NCBI GenBank assembly: GCA_903938445.1 | Contig: CAJADG010000052.1 | Span: forward strand, 1 to 64,000 | Length of the DNA: 64,000 nt | From: an uncultured Bacteroidota bacterium | GTDB lineage: Bacteria > Bacteroidota > Bacteroidia > Chitinophagales > Chitinophagaceae | Reading direction: 5' to 3' | Shown: positions 18,689 through 30,900 of the stretch, piece after piece | Layout: each line of letters begins with the position of its first letter | How positions within the stretch are numbered: the first letter of the stretch is position 1 | Notes under the pieces: model-generated | Told to the model about the DNA's origin: nothing | What the model saw: the letters and a program-made list of their open reading frames with translations, nothing else | Database searches by the model: none | Program-made: the position numbers and the translations under genes

Positions 18689-20314
18689 CTAGTGTACTCT
18701 TTCGCCGTTAATATATGTATGGGTTACATTAATTTTTAAAATACTATCCGTTGCAACTTTCATTAAGTCTTTATCCAAGATAATAAAGTCGGCTTTTTTC
18801 CCAACTTCTAATGAACCTACTTGCTTTTCCATTCGGTTTGCTTTCGCTGCCCAAATGGTCATCCCTTTGATAGTTTGTTCACGCGTTAATGCATTTTCCA
18901 TTTGGAATCCACCAGCAGGAAACCCTTTGCTATCCTGTCTTGCCACTGCCGCAAGGAAGGTTTTGAATGGATTAATTTCTTCCACAGGAAAATCGGTACC
19001 TAATGGCAACCAATTGTTTTGTTCCAATAATTGCTTGTAGGCATAGCCTCCTTTTAATCTCTCCGCACCCAATCTATCTCCTGCCCAATACATATCACTA
19101 GTGCCATGTGTGGGTTGTACTGATGGCACAATACTATTGTCACCAAATAAATGAAAGTCAGCTGGATTAATGATTTGAGCATGCTCAATTCTCCAACGCT
19201 TATCGTTCTTCCCTTTTAAATATTTTGCATACACATTTAAAATAGTTCTATTAGCACTATCTCCAATGGCATGGGTACACATTTGAAAATCGGTGTTAAT
19301 TAATTTAGCAGCAACGGAATCAAAATGAGCTTGGCTGCTTAATAAAAATCCTGACCACCCTGCTTTATCCGCATAAGGTTGTAATAAACAAGCACCTCTA
19401 CTTCCTAATGCTCCATCACCATATACTTTTACCCCTTTGACCATTAAACGATCTGTTACATAACCGCCACCTGTAAAATATTTTGAAGTGTAGGAAGAAG
19501 GCTTATCACTTAACATCACGTATAATCGCATTTTTAAATCATTGCTTTTTTGCAAAGCATCTACATTATCAATATCCTCCGGACTTAATCCACAATCTGT
19601 GATAGTTGTTAATCCTGTTGCAAAACAATTTTGTTGTGCAGCCGTTAACCAATCCTTATAATCTGCTCTTGTTGCAGCTGGAACAAATTTTTCTACTACC
19701 CCCACTGCATTGTCTACTAACAAGCCTGTTAACTTTCCATCTTGCATGGTAAATTGTCCGCCTTCAATCGTTTGACCTGGCTTCACCCCTGCTAATTGTA
19801 AAGCAAAATCATTGGCAACACTTGCATGGCCATCCACACGTTCTAACAATACTGGACGATCAGGAAATAATGCATTTAATTCAGTATTGGTTGGAAACTG
19901 TTTACAAGGAAAACGATTTTGATCCCAACCACGCCCTTTAATCCAACCCTTACCAGGATGCTTTGCAGCAAAGTCTTTCACACGAGAGATCGCTTCTTCC
20001 CAGCTAGGCACAAACATTAAATTAACAGCATACAATGCTTGTCCATACCCTAAAAAGTGTGCATGCGCATCAATAAATCCTGGGTATACTGCTGCCCCTT
20101 TTGCATCTACTAAACTATCTGATTTATATTCTTTTAAAATTTCATCATTCGTTCCCACTGCTACAATTTTCCCATCTTGTATGGCCATCGCTTCGGCAGT
20201 CGCAAACTCATTATTGACTGTATAAATTTGTGCATGATGCACAATTAAATCCACTCTTTGATTGATGCATGAACTACATAAAAAAATAATTACAACAGCA
20301 AATATATTACGCAT
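18689..20314 (-). CDS. Amidohydrolase family 3 (YtcJ-like) probable lipoprotein
   Basis: 541 aa. A short hydrophobic signal ending FLCSSC suggests export, perhaps as a lipoprotein, although the lipobox is not ideal. The body is an amidohydrolase_3/YtcJ-type metal-dependent hydrolase: DLIVHHAQIYTVN, YPGFIDAHAHFLGYG (HxH metal site), KGWIKGRGWDQNRFP, VKGVKVYGDGALGSRGACLLQPY, CTHAIGDSANR, WRIEHAQII, PLGTDFPVEEINPF and VGSLEVGKKADFIILD. Family members hydrolyse amide or ester-like small molecules; the substrate here is unknown. The AraC regulator gene lies about 80 bp upstream in the same orientation and could control it, but that is only proximity. Confidence 0.88.
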   Translation of the reverse strand: MRNIFAVVIIFLCSSCINQRVDLIVHHAQIYTVNNEFATAEAMAIQDGKIVAVGTNDEILKEYKSDSLVDAKGAAVYPGFIDAHAHFLGYGQALYAVNLMFVPSWEEAISRVKDFAAKHPGKGWIKGRGWDQNRFPCKQFPTNTELNALFPDRPVLLERVDGHASVANDFALQLAGVKPGQTIEGGQFTMQDGKLTGLLVDNAVGVVEKFVPAATRADYKDWLTAAQQNCFATGLTTITDCGLSPEDIDNVDALQKSNDLKMRLYVMLSDKPSSYTSKYFTGGGYVTDRLMVKGVKVYGDGALGSRGACLLQPYADKAGWSGFLLSSQAHFDSVAAKLINTDFQMCTHAIGDSANRTILNVYAKYLKGKNDKRWRIEHAQIINPADFHLFGDNSIVPSVQPTHGTSDMYWAGDRLGAERLKGGYAYKQLLEQNNWLPLGTDFPVEEINPFKTFLAAVARQDSKGFPAGGFQMENALTREQTIKGMTIWAAKANRMEKQVGSLEVGKKADFIILDKDLMKVATDSILKINVTHTYINGERVH

Positions 20315-20395
20315 AGTAAAAGTTTAGAAAATAAAAATAACTAAAAAAGGTCTAGAAAAAATAAATGATAATTAAACAACCTAAAAAGCACTCGA

Positions 20396-21328
20396 TTAGT
20401 TCAACAATTCACATGGCTTTAAGCCTGTATGCTTTTTAAATGCAGCAGAAAAGTGAGAGATAGAGGAATACCCCAATAATGCAGAAACATCCGTTACGCT
20501 CAAAGCTTTTTCATACAACAAGTATTTGGCGTGTTCCATTCTTTGTTGTTGGTAAAAATCAAAAATGGTCGTTCCAAAAACTTCTTTAAACCCTTTCTTT
20601 AAATAACATTCATTCATAGCCACTTTACGGCTAAGCTCCTTGATGGTGATAGGGTCTCCAATATGTTGTAATAAAATTTCTCGCGCTTGATAAATACTTT
20701 CTTTACCTCGATCATCAGCTAAAAATTTACAAGTAAATCCTTCTTCTTTTTCATCATCTACAATTACATCTAAACTTTGTAAAAGTAATTCGTGAATTTT
20801 AGCGTTGATAAAAATATTTTCCAGTGAACCTGTGTAACTGTGATTTAATACACTATCTAAAGTATTACGCTTACGTACGCTTAATGGAAATATTTTTGTA
20901 AAAGCATTAGGATGTTTAAATGCCAACACCTCGTCCTTTGTGGTTGTCAATTTTACATTATGTAAAAACTGATGTAAAAAAGTAGAAGTAAAATGAAATG
21001 AAAAAACATCCACAGTTCTTAATGGCCCAGCACAATCTTCGGTAGGTAATTGATTACAATTTCCACACTCTTTATTTTCACAGAATCTGTTTCCTGAAAT
21101 ACAAAAACGTAGTTCTAAAAAATTGTCTCTTGGTTGATCTTGATTAAAATGATAAACAAACATACCTGTATCCTCCGTAGACCAAGTATCTTGAGCATAA
21201 TAGCGCTTGATACTGTATTGAGTGGACCCAGGAATATGCTGATCCTTATGCCATAGTAAGGCCATTCCTGCAAATTCTGAAGGCTTGTTGGATTGTTTTA
21301 ATATGTCTAAAGCTTGTATCACAGTCAC
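20396..21328 (-). CDS. AraC family transcriptional regulator with N-terminal cysteine cluster
   Basis: 310 aa. The C-terminal 100 residues hold two AraC helix-turn-helix motifs (ITIKELSRKVAMNECYLKKGFKEVFG and LSVTDVSALLGYSSISHFSAAFKKHTG). The N-terminal sensing region is not a recognisable cupin but contains five closely spaced cysteines in RFCISGNRFCENKECGNC...EDC, which could hold a metal or iron-sulfur centre or sense redox; that is inference. Start: ATG with MTVIQALDIL, about 300 bp from gyrB on the other strand. The amidohydrolase gene downstream is a possible target. DNA-binding role firm, signal unknown. Confidence 0.87.
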   Translation of the reverse strand: MTVIQALDILKQSNKPSEFAGMALLWHKDQHIPGSTQYSIKRYYAQDTWSTEDTGMFVYHFNQDQPRDNFLELRFCISGNRFCENKECGNCNQLPTEDCAGPLRTVDVFSFHFTSTFLHQFLHNVKLTTTKDEVLAFKHPNAFTKIFPLSVRKRNTLDSVLNHSYTGSLENIFINAKIHELLLQSLDVIVDDEKEEGFTCKFLADDRGKESIYQAREILLQHIGDPITIKELSRKVAMNECYLKKGFKEVFGTTIFDFYQQQRMEHAKYLLYEKALSVTDVSALLGYSSISHFSAAFKKHTGLKPCELLN

Positions 21329-23611
<2,283 letters not shown>

Positions 23612-23623
23612 ACCTAGTTTTAG

Positions 23624-23643
23624 GCCTAAAAAAGGCATTTTTT
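23624..23643 (+). terminator. Weak terminator-like hairpin after gyrB
   Basis: GCCT-aaaaa-AGGC followed by ATTTTTT within GGCCTAAAAAAGGCATTTTTT, about 15 bp after the gyrB stop. The stem is only 4-5 bp, so this is tentative. Confidence 0.35.
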
Positions 23644-23729
23644 AACAAAAAATCAATGGGTTTCTAAAGGGAATCGCAATAAATAACCTACTTTCAATTT
23701 AGCAATTTAAACACTAAAATTTATACAAA

Positions 23730-23936
23730 ATGGACACTTCAAAAATGATCAAAGCTTATTGCTTAAAAACAAAAGAAAAAAATGTACCAATGCATGACGC
23801 TGTTATCACTAAAACTGCAAAAGGCGGTTATATGGCAGGCGGTCACGATGGTAAAGGAAATAAAATGGCTGCAATCATGAGCGAAGCAAATGCATTAAAA
23901 GCAATTGCTGACGGAGTAGCTACAAAAGGTTTCTAG
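23730..23936 (+). CDS. Small conserved-looking protein, 68 aa
   Basis: 68 aa, basic, no signal peptide or membrane segment. The sequence (MIKAYCLKTKEKNVPMHDAV, GYMAGGHDGKGNKM) resembles by eye the small DUF5679 proteins (AYCxKCxxKxxM...G...G), but the second cysteine pair of that zinc-ribbon-like family is missing, so the match is uncertain. The C-terminal half is Ala-rich and probably helical (AAIMSEANALKAIADGVATKGF). It follows gyrB by 118 bp and ends 25 bp before a strong bidirectional terminator, so it is a well-delimited gene. Function unknown. Confidence 0.72.
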   Translation: MDTSKMIKAYCLKTKEKNVPMHDAVITKTAKGGYMAGGHDGKGNKMAAIMSEANALKAIADGVATKGF

Positions 23937-23961
23937 TATACAGCTTTAAAAGCTCAACTAT

Positions 23962-23994
23962 AAAAAAGCCGCTGATTAATCAGTGGCTTTTTTA
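23962..23994. terminator. Bidirectional terminator shared by the 68-aa gene and mfd
   Basis: AAAAAAGCC(G)CTGAT-TA-ATCAG(T)GGCTTTTTT gives a strong stem with A-run and T-run on either side. The mfd stop on the minus strand lies 2 bp beyond it, so it can end both convergent transcripts. Confidence 0.88.
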
Positions 23995-23996
23995 TT

Positions 23997-26900
23997 TTAC
24001 CCCACCAACCCGTTGTACATTTTTTGTAAGGTTCTTAAACAGGCTTCCATGCCCTTGATATCCTTTACAATTAAGATAAAGGTTTTTCCTACCTGCTTAA
24101 AGTGGGCATTGTTCATAGAAGTTTGGGTAAAGCCCAATAAATTTTTGAAAGTTTCACTTTCAAAATAAGGAGAGTCTGGACGATTAATAAAGAAACATCT
24201 TAAAGTCTCCTCTTTTAAAGTCATCTTTTCAAATCCCAAAGCAATAGCTAACCTTCTGCATTGAATGGTTATAAATAAATCGTTCACAGGTTCCGGCAAA
24301 GGACCAAAACGATCTACTAATTCTAATTTCATTTGTTCCAACTCAGTATCATCTTCGGACTGATCAAGTCTTGTATATAAAGAAAGTCTTTCGCCAATAT
24401 TTTCAACATAGCTGTCTGGAATCATTATTTCCAAATCGGTATCAATGGTACAATCCGATACAAAATCATCCTGTTTACTTATTTCCTCTTTAAATAATTC
24501 TTGAAAGTCAGAACGCTTTAATTCACGAACTGCTTCAGCTAATATTTTTTGATACATTTCAAATCCAATCTCCGCCATAAATCCACTTTGCTCTCCTCCC
24601 AATAAATTTCCTGCACCGCGTATATCCAAATCACGCATAGCAATTTGAAAACCACTTCCCAACTCACTAAATTGTTCTAAGGTTTGTAATCGCTTACGAG
24701 AATCCTCAGGTAATACGCTCATTGGTGGGGCTAATAAATAACAGAATGCTTTTTTGTTACTACGACCTACTCTACCCCTTAACTGGTGTAAATCACTTAA
24801 TCCAAAATGATGCGCATTGTTCACTATGATGGTGTTAACGTTTGGAATATCAACTCCACTTTCTACAATATTTGTGCAAACCAATACATCATATCTGCGT
24901 TCAATAAAATCAAATATTTTTTCTTCCAACTGATGCCCTTCTAATTGACCATGTGCAAATCCAATGCTTAAATCGGGACATAATTTTTGAATCATGGCGC
25001 ACATTTCAGCCAATCCCTGCACTCTATTATGAATAAAAAATACCTGTCCTCCACGTTCGGTTTCATAATAAATAGTTTCTCTAATGACATCCTCATGAAA
25101 CACTTGCACTTCGGTATGAATGGGCTGTCTATTCGCAGGGGGCGTATTAATTATACTTAAGTCTCGTGCACCCATTAAACTAAAATGTAAGGTTCTTGGA
25201 ATAGGCGTTGCCGTCAATGTTAAGCAATCTACTGTAGTTCTTAAGGTTTTTAATTTTTCTTTATGTGCTACACCAAATTTTTGTTCTTCATCAATAATCA
25301 TCAATCCCAAATCCTTAAAAGCCACTTCTTTTCCCAATATACCATGAGTTCCTACTAAAATATCAATTTTACCTTCCTTTACTTTTTCAATGGTTTCTTT
25401 TTTCTCTTTGGAAGATTTAAAACGGTTCATATAATCTACCGTGACTGGAAAGTCTTTTAATCTTTCTTTAAAAGTTTTATAATGTTGAAATGCTAAAATG
25501 GTAGTAGGTACTAAAACTGCCACTTGCTTTCCATCAATAGCTGCTTTAAATGCAGCACGCACCGCCACTTCCGTTTTCCCAAATCCTACATCACCACAAA
25601 CCAATCGATCCATCGGAGCAGCTTGCTCCATATCTTTTTTTACATCTGCAATGGCCTTTGCCTGATCAATGGTATCCTCGTACATGAAAGAGGCTTCTAA
25701 TTCGTGTATCATGTAGTTATCCGGTGTAAACGCAAAGCCAGCCTGCGCTTTACGATGTGCATATAATTTAATTAAATCAAATGCGATGGCTTTTACTTTA
25801 GCCTTGGTTTTTTCTTTTAATTTAACCCATGCATCAGAACCCAGTTTATTCACTTTAGGAGGTGCTCCTTCCTTACCTGTATATTTTGATATTTTATGCA
25901 ATGAATTAATGTTCACATATAAAATATCACTGTCTTTGTAAATGATTCTTACCGCTTCCTGGGCATGCCCATTGACATCAATTTTTTGCAGCCCACTATA
26001 CACGCCTACTCCATGATCGATATGCGTTACATAATCTCCAGGTTGTAGGTCACGTAAGGTTCTTAAAGTAATGGCCTTACTTTTACTATAGGCTTGTTTT
26101 ACTTTAAACTTATGATAACGTTGAAAAATTTGATGATCCGTATAGCAAACCATTTTATGATCATGGTCAATAAATCCTTCATGAATGCTTTTTACAATTG
26201 AGACAAATTGAATATCTGTTTTAAGATCCGTAAAAATAGCATGTAATCTTTCCAATTGTTTTGCTTGCTCGGCAAATAAATATAAAGTGTAACCTTGCTT
26301 TTCAAGTTCTTGTAAGTTGGCAATTAAATACTGAAACTGTCTATTAAAAACAGGTTGAGACTGAGTATTAAAAGCAATTTTTTCTACAGATAAATGTTGG
26401 TGAAACCCCCATTCTATCAAGGTATGCTTGGTAATTTTTGCTTCCGTATCAGTTACTAATTCAAAATCATCGATATGACTTTCTTTTTTATGAGAATCGT
26501 TTTCATCTGCCTTATTCATGGCAGCGTGATGTGTAATAAATGTTTCCAACGCCTCATGTTGATCCAACCCTTTTTGTTTAATCACATCCCAATCTTTTAA
26601 CCAAATAATGGTATCGTTGGAAAGAAAGTCTAACAAAGGAATTTTTTGGGTATCTTCAAATTGAGTGGTTACATTGGGAATAATATTTACCTGTAATAAT
26701 TTACGCTCACTTAACTGCGATGCGGGATCAAAAAGCCTTATACTATCTACTTCTTCTCCAAATAATTCAATACGATAAGGCTTTTCATTTCCAAAAGAAT
26801 AAATATCTAAAATTCCTCCTCTTAATGCAAATTGTCCTGGCTCATATACAAAATCGGTACGCTCAAAACCATAGTCAACCATTTGTTGCATCATTGCATT

Positions 26901-27383
26901 TAAGTCTAAATGATCATTGGTTTTAATTTGAATTATATTAAGCTGTAAGGTCTTTGCCATTACAACTTTTTCAAATAAAGCCTCCGGATAAGTAACTACT
27001 ATTTTTTTATTACCACCCATAGAAATTTTAGTCAATGCCTCCGTCCTTAACATAACATGCGAAGGATTCAAGACACTAAAATTATGTGGAGACTTAAAGG
27101 AAGAAGGGAAATAAAATAAATCTAGTGCGCCAGTAACACTTTCGATAGAGTTAAAAAAATAAGCCGCCTCTTCGGCATCACTTAGTACAACAAGGTGATT
27201 TAAATTGGCCGTTTTATCATTGGTAAAGATGGCTTGCAAAACAAAAGCCGCAGCCGATCCATTTAAATTTTGAAGAAATGCCTGAAAAGGATTTTCGTTA
27301 TGCTTGGACATAGCTATCCTGTCCACCAAATTATTTAGGAGGGGGGATTTTTCTAAACGCTCAAATAAGGAATCCTCGTTCAT
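23997..27383 (-). CDS. mfd: Transcription-repair coupling factor Mfd
   Basis: 1128 aa DNA translocase that pushes RNA polymerase off lesions and recruits UvrA. N-terminal UvrB-like region, RNA-polymerase interaction domain around LQPGDYVTHIDHGVGVYSGLQ (about residue 450), then RecG-like helicase motors: CGDVGFGKTEVAVRAAF (Walker A), LMIIDEEQKFGV (DEEQ box), TLTATPIPRTLHFSLMGARDLS, VCTNIVESGVDIPNVNTII and LRGRVGRSNKKAFCYLL. The C-terminal autoinhibitory domain follows. Length is normal. Several TTG/GTG ORFs on the opposite strand are shadows. Downstream of a small lipoprotein-like gene with a 48-bp gap. Confidence 0.97.
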   Translation of the reverse strand: MNEDSLFERLEKSPLLNNLVDRIAMSKHNENPFQAFLQNLNGSAAAFVLQAIFTNDKTANLNHLVVLSDAEEAAYFFNSIESVTGALDLFYFPSSFKSPHNFSVLNPSHVMLRTEALTKISMGGNKKIVVTYPEALFEKVVMAKTLQLNIIQIKTNDHLDLNAMMQQMVDYGFERTDFVYEPGQFALRGGILDIYSFGNEKPYRIELFGEEVDSIRLFDPASQLSERKLLQVNIIPNVTTQFEDTQKIPLLDFLSNDTIIWLKDWDVIKQKGLDQHEALETFITHHAAMNKADENDSHKKESHIDDFELVTDTEAKITKHTLIEWGFHQHLSVEKIAFNTQSQPVFNRQFQYLIANLQELEKQGYTLYLFAEQAKQLERLHAIFTDLKTDIQFVSIVKSIHEGFIDHDHKMVCYTDHQIFQRYHKFKVKQAYSKSKAITLRTLRDLQPGDYVTHIDHGVGVYSGLQKIDVNGHAQEAVRIIYKDSDILYVNINSLHKISKYTGKEGAPPKVNKLGSDAWVKLKEKTKAKVKAIAFDLIKLYAHRKAQAGFAFTPDNYMIHELEASFMYEDTIDQAKAIADVKKDMEQAAPMDRLVCGDVGFGKTEVAVRAAFKAAIDGKQVAVLVPTTILAFQHYKTFKERLKDFPVTVDYMNRFKSSKEKKETIEKVKEGKIDILVGTHGILGKEVAFKDLGLMIIDEEQKFGVAHKEKLKTLRTTVDCLTLTATPIPRTLHFSLMGARDLSIINTPPANRQPIHTEVQVFHEDVIRETIYYETERGGQVFFIHNRVQGLAEMCAMIQKLCPDLSIGFAHGQLEGHQLEEKIFDFIERRYDVLVCTNIVESGVDIPNVNTIIVNNAHHFGLSDLHQLRGRVGRSNKKAFCYLLAPPMSVLPEDSRKRLQTLEQFSELGSGFQIAMRDLDIRGAGNLLGGEQSGFMAEIGFEMYQKILAEAVRELKRSDFQELFKEEISKQDDFVSDCTIDTDLEIMIPDSYVENIGERLSLYTRLDQSEDDTELEQMKLELVDRFGPLPEPVNDLFITIQCRRLAIALGFEKMTLKEETLRCFFINRPDSPYFESETFKNLLGFTQTSMNNAHFKQVGKTFILIVKDIKGMEACLRTLQKMYNGLVG

Positions 27384-27431
27384 ACCGTCATAACAAAGAT
27401 ACCTATCCTATTGTTTAAATCAGCCAAAATC

Positions 27432-27899
27432 TTATTCATAACTTGAATTTACTTTGACTTCAATATCTAATTCAGTTTTTTCGTTTTGTTTTGTTTCAAT
27501 GATTGACACCCAATTTTTACCTGAATAAAATGGAACGTAATACCCATTTTCATATTTAACAAACACACTATACCTCCCAGGATGTAAATACAAGGAATAA
27601 GCACCTGTTTTATCAGCGTGTGCCGAATCTACTAAAGTGGAATTTATTTTTGATACAATTGGCCCTGGTTGCAGCCCCTCCTCAATTTGATTTGTGGTAG
27701 TGGGTTCGTAAATATAAAGCGTTGTTTCAAGAGGCCTACCCTTGGCTTTAGGTTTATCTAACAAGGGCATATTATTGAATTTATGCTCATAAATATGGCC
27801 AGAAAAATTTGATTTTATTAAATTTTTAGGAATTTTTCCGCAGTTTATCGAAAGCATGAAAATGCTTACCATCATTGTTAACCCTAAACAATTTCGCAT
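27432..27899 (-). CDS. Small secreted lipoprotein candidate with carboxypeptidase-regulatory-like fold
   Basis: 155 aa, not firmly recognised. A hydrophobic N-terminus ends LSINC, a poor lipobox (Asn at -1), so either a lipoprotein or a simple secreted protein. The rest reads like one beta-sandwich of the carboxypeptidase-regulatory/CNA-B kind: GRPLETTLYIYEP, DSAHADKTGAYSLYLHPGRYSVFVKYENG. In Bacteroidota such modules occur in surface and outer-membrane proteins. It lies 48 bp upstream of mfd and is divergent from the subtilisin-like protease gene. No specific function can be given. Confidence 0.65.
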   Translation of the reverse strand: MRNCLGLTMMVSIFMLSINCGKIPKNLIKSNFSGHIYEHKFNNMPLLDKPKAKGRPLETTLYIYEPTTTNQIEEGLQPGPIVSKINSTLVDSAHADKTGAYSLYLHPGRYSVFVKYENGYYVPFYSGKNWVSIIETKQNEKTELDIEVKVNSSYE

Positions 27900-27995
27900 A
27901 AGTACATTTTAAACTAAAATTACGCCAAAAATATTCGAGAATTGATTGTAATTTTAATAGTCTCAAGGAGATGACTGATTAATAATCAACCTACT

Positions 27996-30900
27996 ATGCA
28001 AAAATCGTTTTTTACTTTTATTTTAAGCGCTTTTATCATTTCAAATGGTGTTGCACAAAGCGAAACTAAATCCTTTGTTTTAAATAATTCCGCTCGTTCA
28101 TTTGAAACCAATTCAAGAGCAAGTTTCAGTGAAGCAGTTATAAAATCAAAAGAAAAGGGATGGCCATTACAATATAAATCTAGAAATAATCAAACTGTTA
28201 ATTTGGTGGGTATTGATCTATATGGTCAACCTATCTATTTAACTACTTACCAAGATCCTGTTCAAGCTATTACAATCAATGCGAATCAATTATGGAATGG
28301 GGGAAGCAGCGGGTTAAATTTAAGTGGATCTACCGATTCCATTACCAATAGAATCGGAGTTTGGGATGAAGGATCACCTAGACTTTCTCACTTTGAATTA
28401 AATGGGAAAATTACTGTAAAAGATAATTCAACAAAAGTTTCAGATCATCCAACGCATGTTGCTGGAATTATTATGGCAAAGGGTTACAATCCTCTTGCAA
28501 AAGGAATGTCTTATGGGATTAAAGGTGCTTATGCATATGATTGGAATAATGATGCTTCCGAAATGGCTGCTGCAGCAGCAAATGGATTATTATTTTCAAA
28601 TCATTCCTACGGAACTGTTTGTGGATGGGATTATAATTCAGATTCTTCAAGATGGGAATTCAGTGGAAGATGGAATGAAAAAGAAGATTATAAATTTGGG
28701 CTCTATAATGAAAGTGCCCAAATTTATGATTCTATAGCCTACAACGCACCTTATTATTTAATTGTAAAATCATCTGGAAATAATAGAACTAGTAATGGGC
28801 CAGCAGTTGGACAAACTTATTGGCGTAGAGATCAAAATGGAAAATTATATAATGCAGGAAATAGACCCGATAGCTTAAGTAGTAATAATACCTACGATGT
28901 AATTCCAACGGATGCCAATGCAAAAAATATATTAACTGTTGGTGCTATTTCACCCATAAGTGCAGGATATTTAAAAACGGCTGATGCTACAATGACTTCA
29001 TTTAGCTCTTGGGGGCCAACGGACGATGGACGAATAAAACCAGATATTGTTACGGATGGCTTATCAGTTTACTCTTCGATTAGTACAAACGACTCTAGCT
29101 ACGCCTATTTAAGTGGGACATCAATGGCAGCACCTGGCGCAGCAGGATCATTACTGCTTTTACAAGAATTAAGTCAAAGATTAACCCCTAATAAATTTAT
29201 TAAGGCTGCAACTATAAAAGCACTTGCAATACATACCGCTAATGAAGCTGGTGCTAACCCAGGTCCCGATTATAAATTTGGATGGGGTGTATTGAATGAT
29301 GCTGAGGCTGCCAATGTTTTAAACAACGCTCTTACGAGTAATAATAATAGTAACAGTGTTGACTTAGTGTATGAAAATAATTTACAAAATGGTCAGACCT
29401 ATAATTTAAATGTAATCGCTTCTGGTATTAAACCTTTAAAAGCTACTGTCGTTTGGACAGACGTGAAAGGAAATCCAACCAATGTATTAAATGATACTAC
29501 CCATCAATTAGTGAATGATTTAGATTTAGTCATTAAAAAAGGAGCTACTATATATTATCCTTGGACATTAAATAGATCCGCACCTGATAATCCTGCAGTA
29601 AGAGGAATAAATAGTATTGACAATGTCGAAAAGGTGGAAATTGATTCTACTCTTATTGGTAATGCTTATACCATTTCAGTAAATCATAAAGGTACATTAG
29701 CGAGAGGTCAGCAATCATACTCTTTAATAGTGAGTGGTGCTGGTGGAATCGCTTATTGTACATCTTCCGCTACTTCAAATGCTGGAACAAGAATGGATAG
29801 CGTCAGTTTTAATAATATTCAATATACCAATAACTCTAGCAATCAATATATAGACAATACTAATCTATTTATAAATGGAGAACCGGGAGGTAATATCCCT
29901 GTTTTCATTAAATTAGGAAGTACAGATGCAACCAATAATACAAGATTTGTTAAAATATTTATTGACTTCAACAATAACGGAAAATTTGATTCTACTGAAA
30001 ATGTTTTAACAAGTTCGGAACTTACCAATGGCAACTATATATCTACAATAAGTTTACCTAGCAATTTAGCCATTGGGAAACTGTTTAAATTTAGAGTGGT
30101 AGTAATGGAAACTAGTATCAGTAGCAACGTTAATGCATGTGGATCCTATACGATAGGCGAAACACAAGACTATACTTTAAAAATTAATAGTGCGTCCAAT
30201 GATTTACAAGTAAGTGATATTATCAACCCAACTGCTGGAGTATGTAAAAAAGCAGTTCAATATGTAACCATTAAATTGGTAAACAATGGGTCTACCAATC
30301 AGTCCAATATTCCTGTAAGCTTAATTGTAAAAAAAGGGAACGTTACTATTTTAAATATCAATGAAACATTTACTGGTCGTCTCAATGGATTTGAAAATAT
30401 GACTTACACATTTCAAAAGCCAATTTCAATTGATGCTAATACCAGCTATATTATAACTGCATCAGTTAATATTAATAATGACCAACAGCCAAGCAATAAT
30501 TCTTTGACCACTACAATTGTAAGTGCCGCTGAGATAGCAGCACCACAAGGGACTGCAGTAATTTGTAATGGAGTAATGCGTTTGAATGTATCTAATCCAA
30601 CTTCAGGTTCGAATTATTATTGGTATGATAGTAGTAATTTGTATAATCCTATCGTAATTGGCAATAGTGTTGGAGCTTCCAATTCAAGCAATAAAGTATA
30701 TGTAGCACAAGGATACCAAGCTACCCTCCCTCCACTCACAAATACCAGTTTAAATGGAGGAGGCGGTTATAATGTTTTTAGTGGTAGTTTTATGAAAATA
30801 AATACAACCCAGGCCTTAACCTTAGAAACAACTAAACTTTACTCCAGTTATCCAGGTAAAGTTGATTTTATTTTAGGTACACTTGGGACTTTTAACAGTG

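Noticed and set aside
28456-28737. 93-aa plus-strand ORF inside the S8 protease
   Set aside because: Out-of-frame reading within the protease catalytic domain; no independent evidence.
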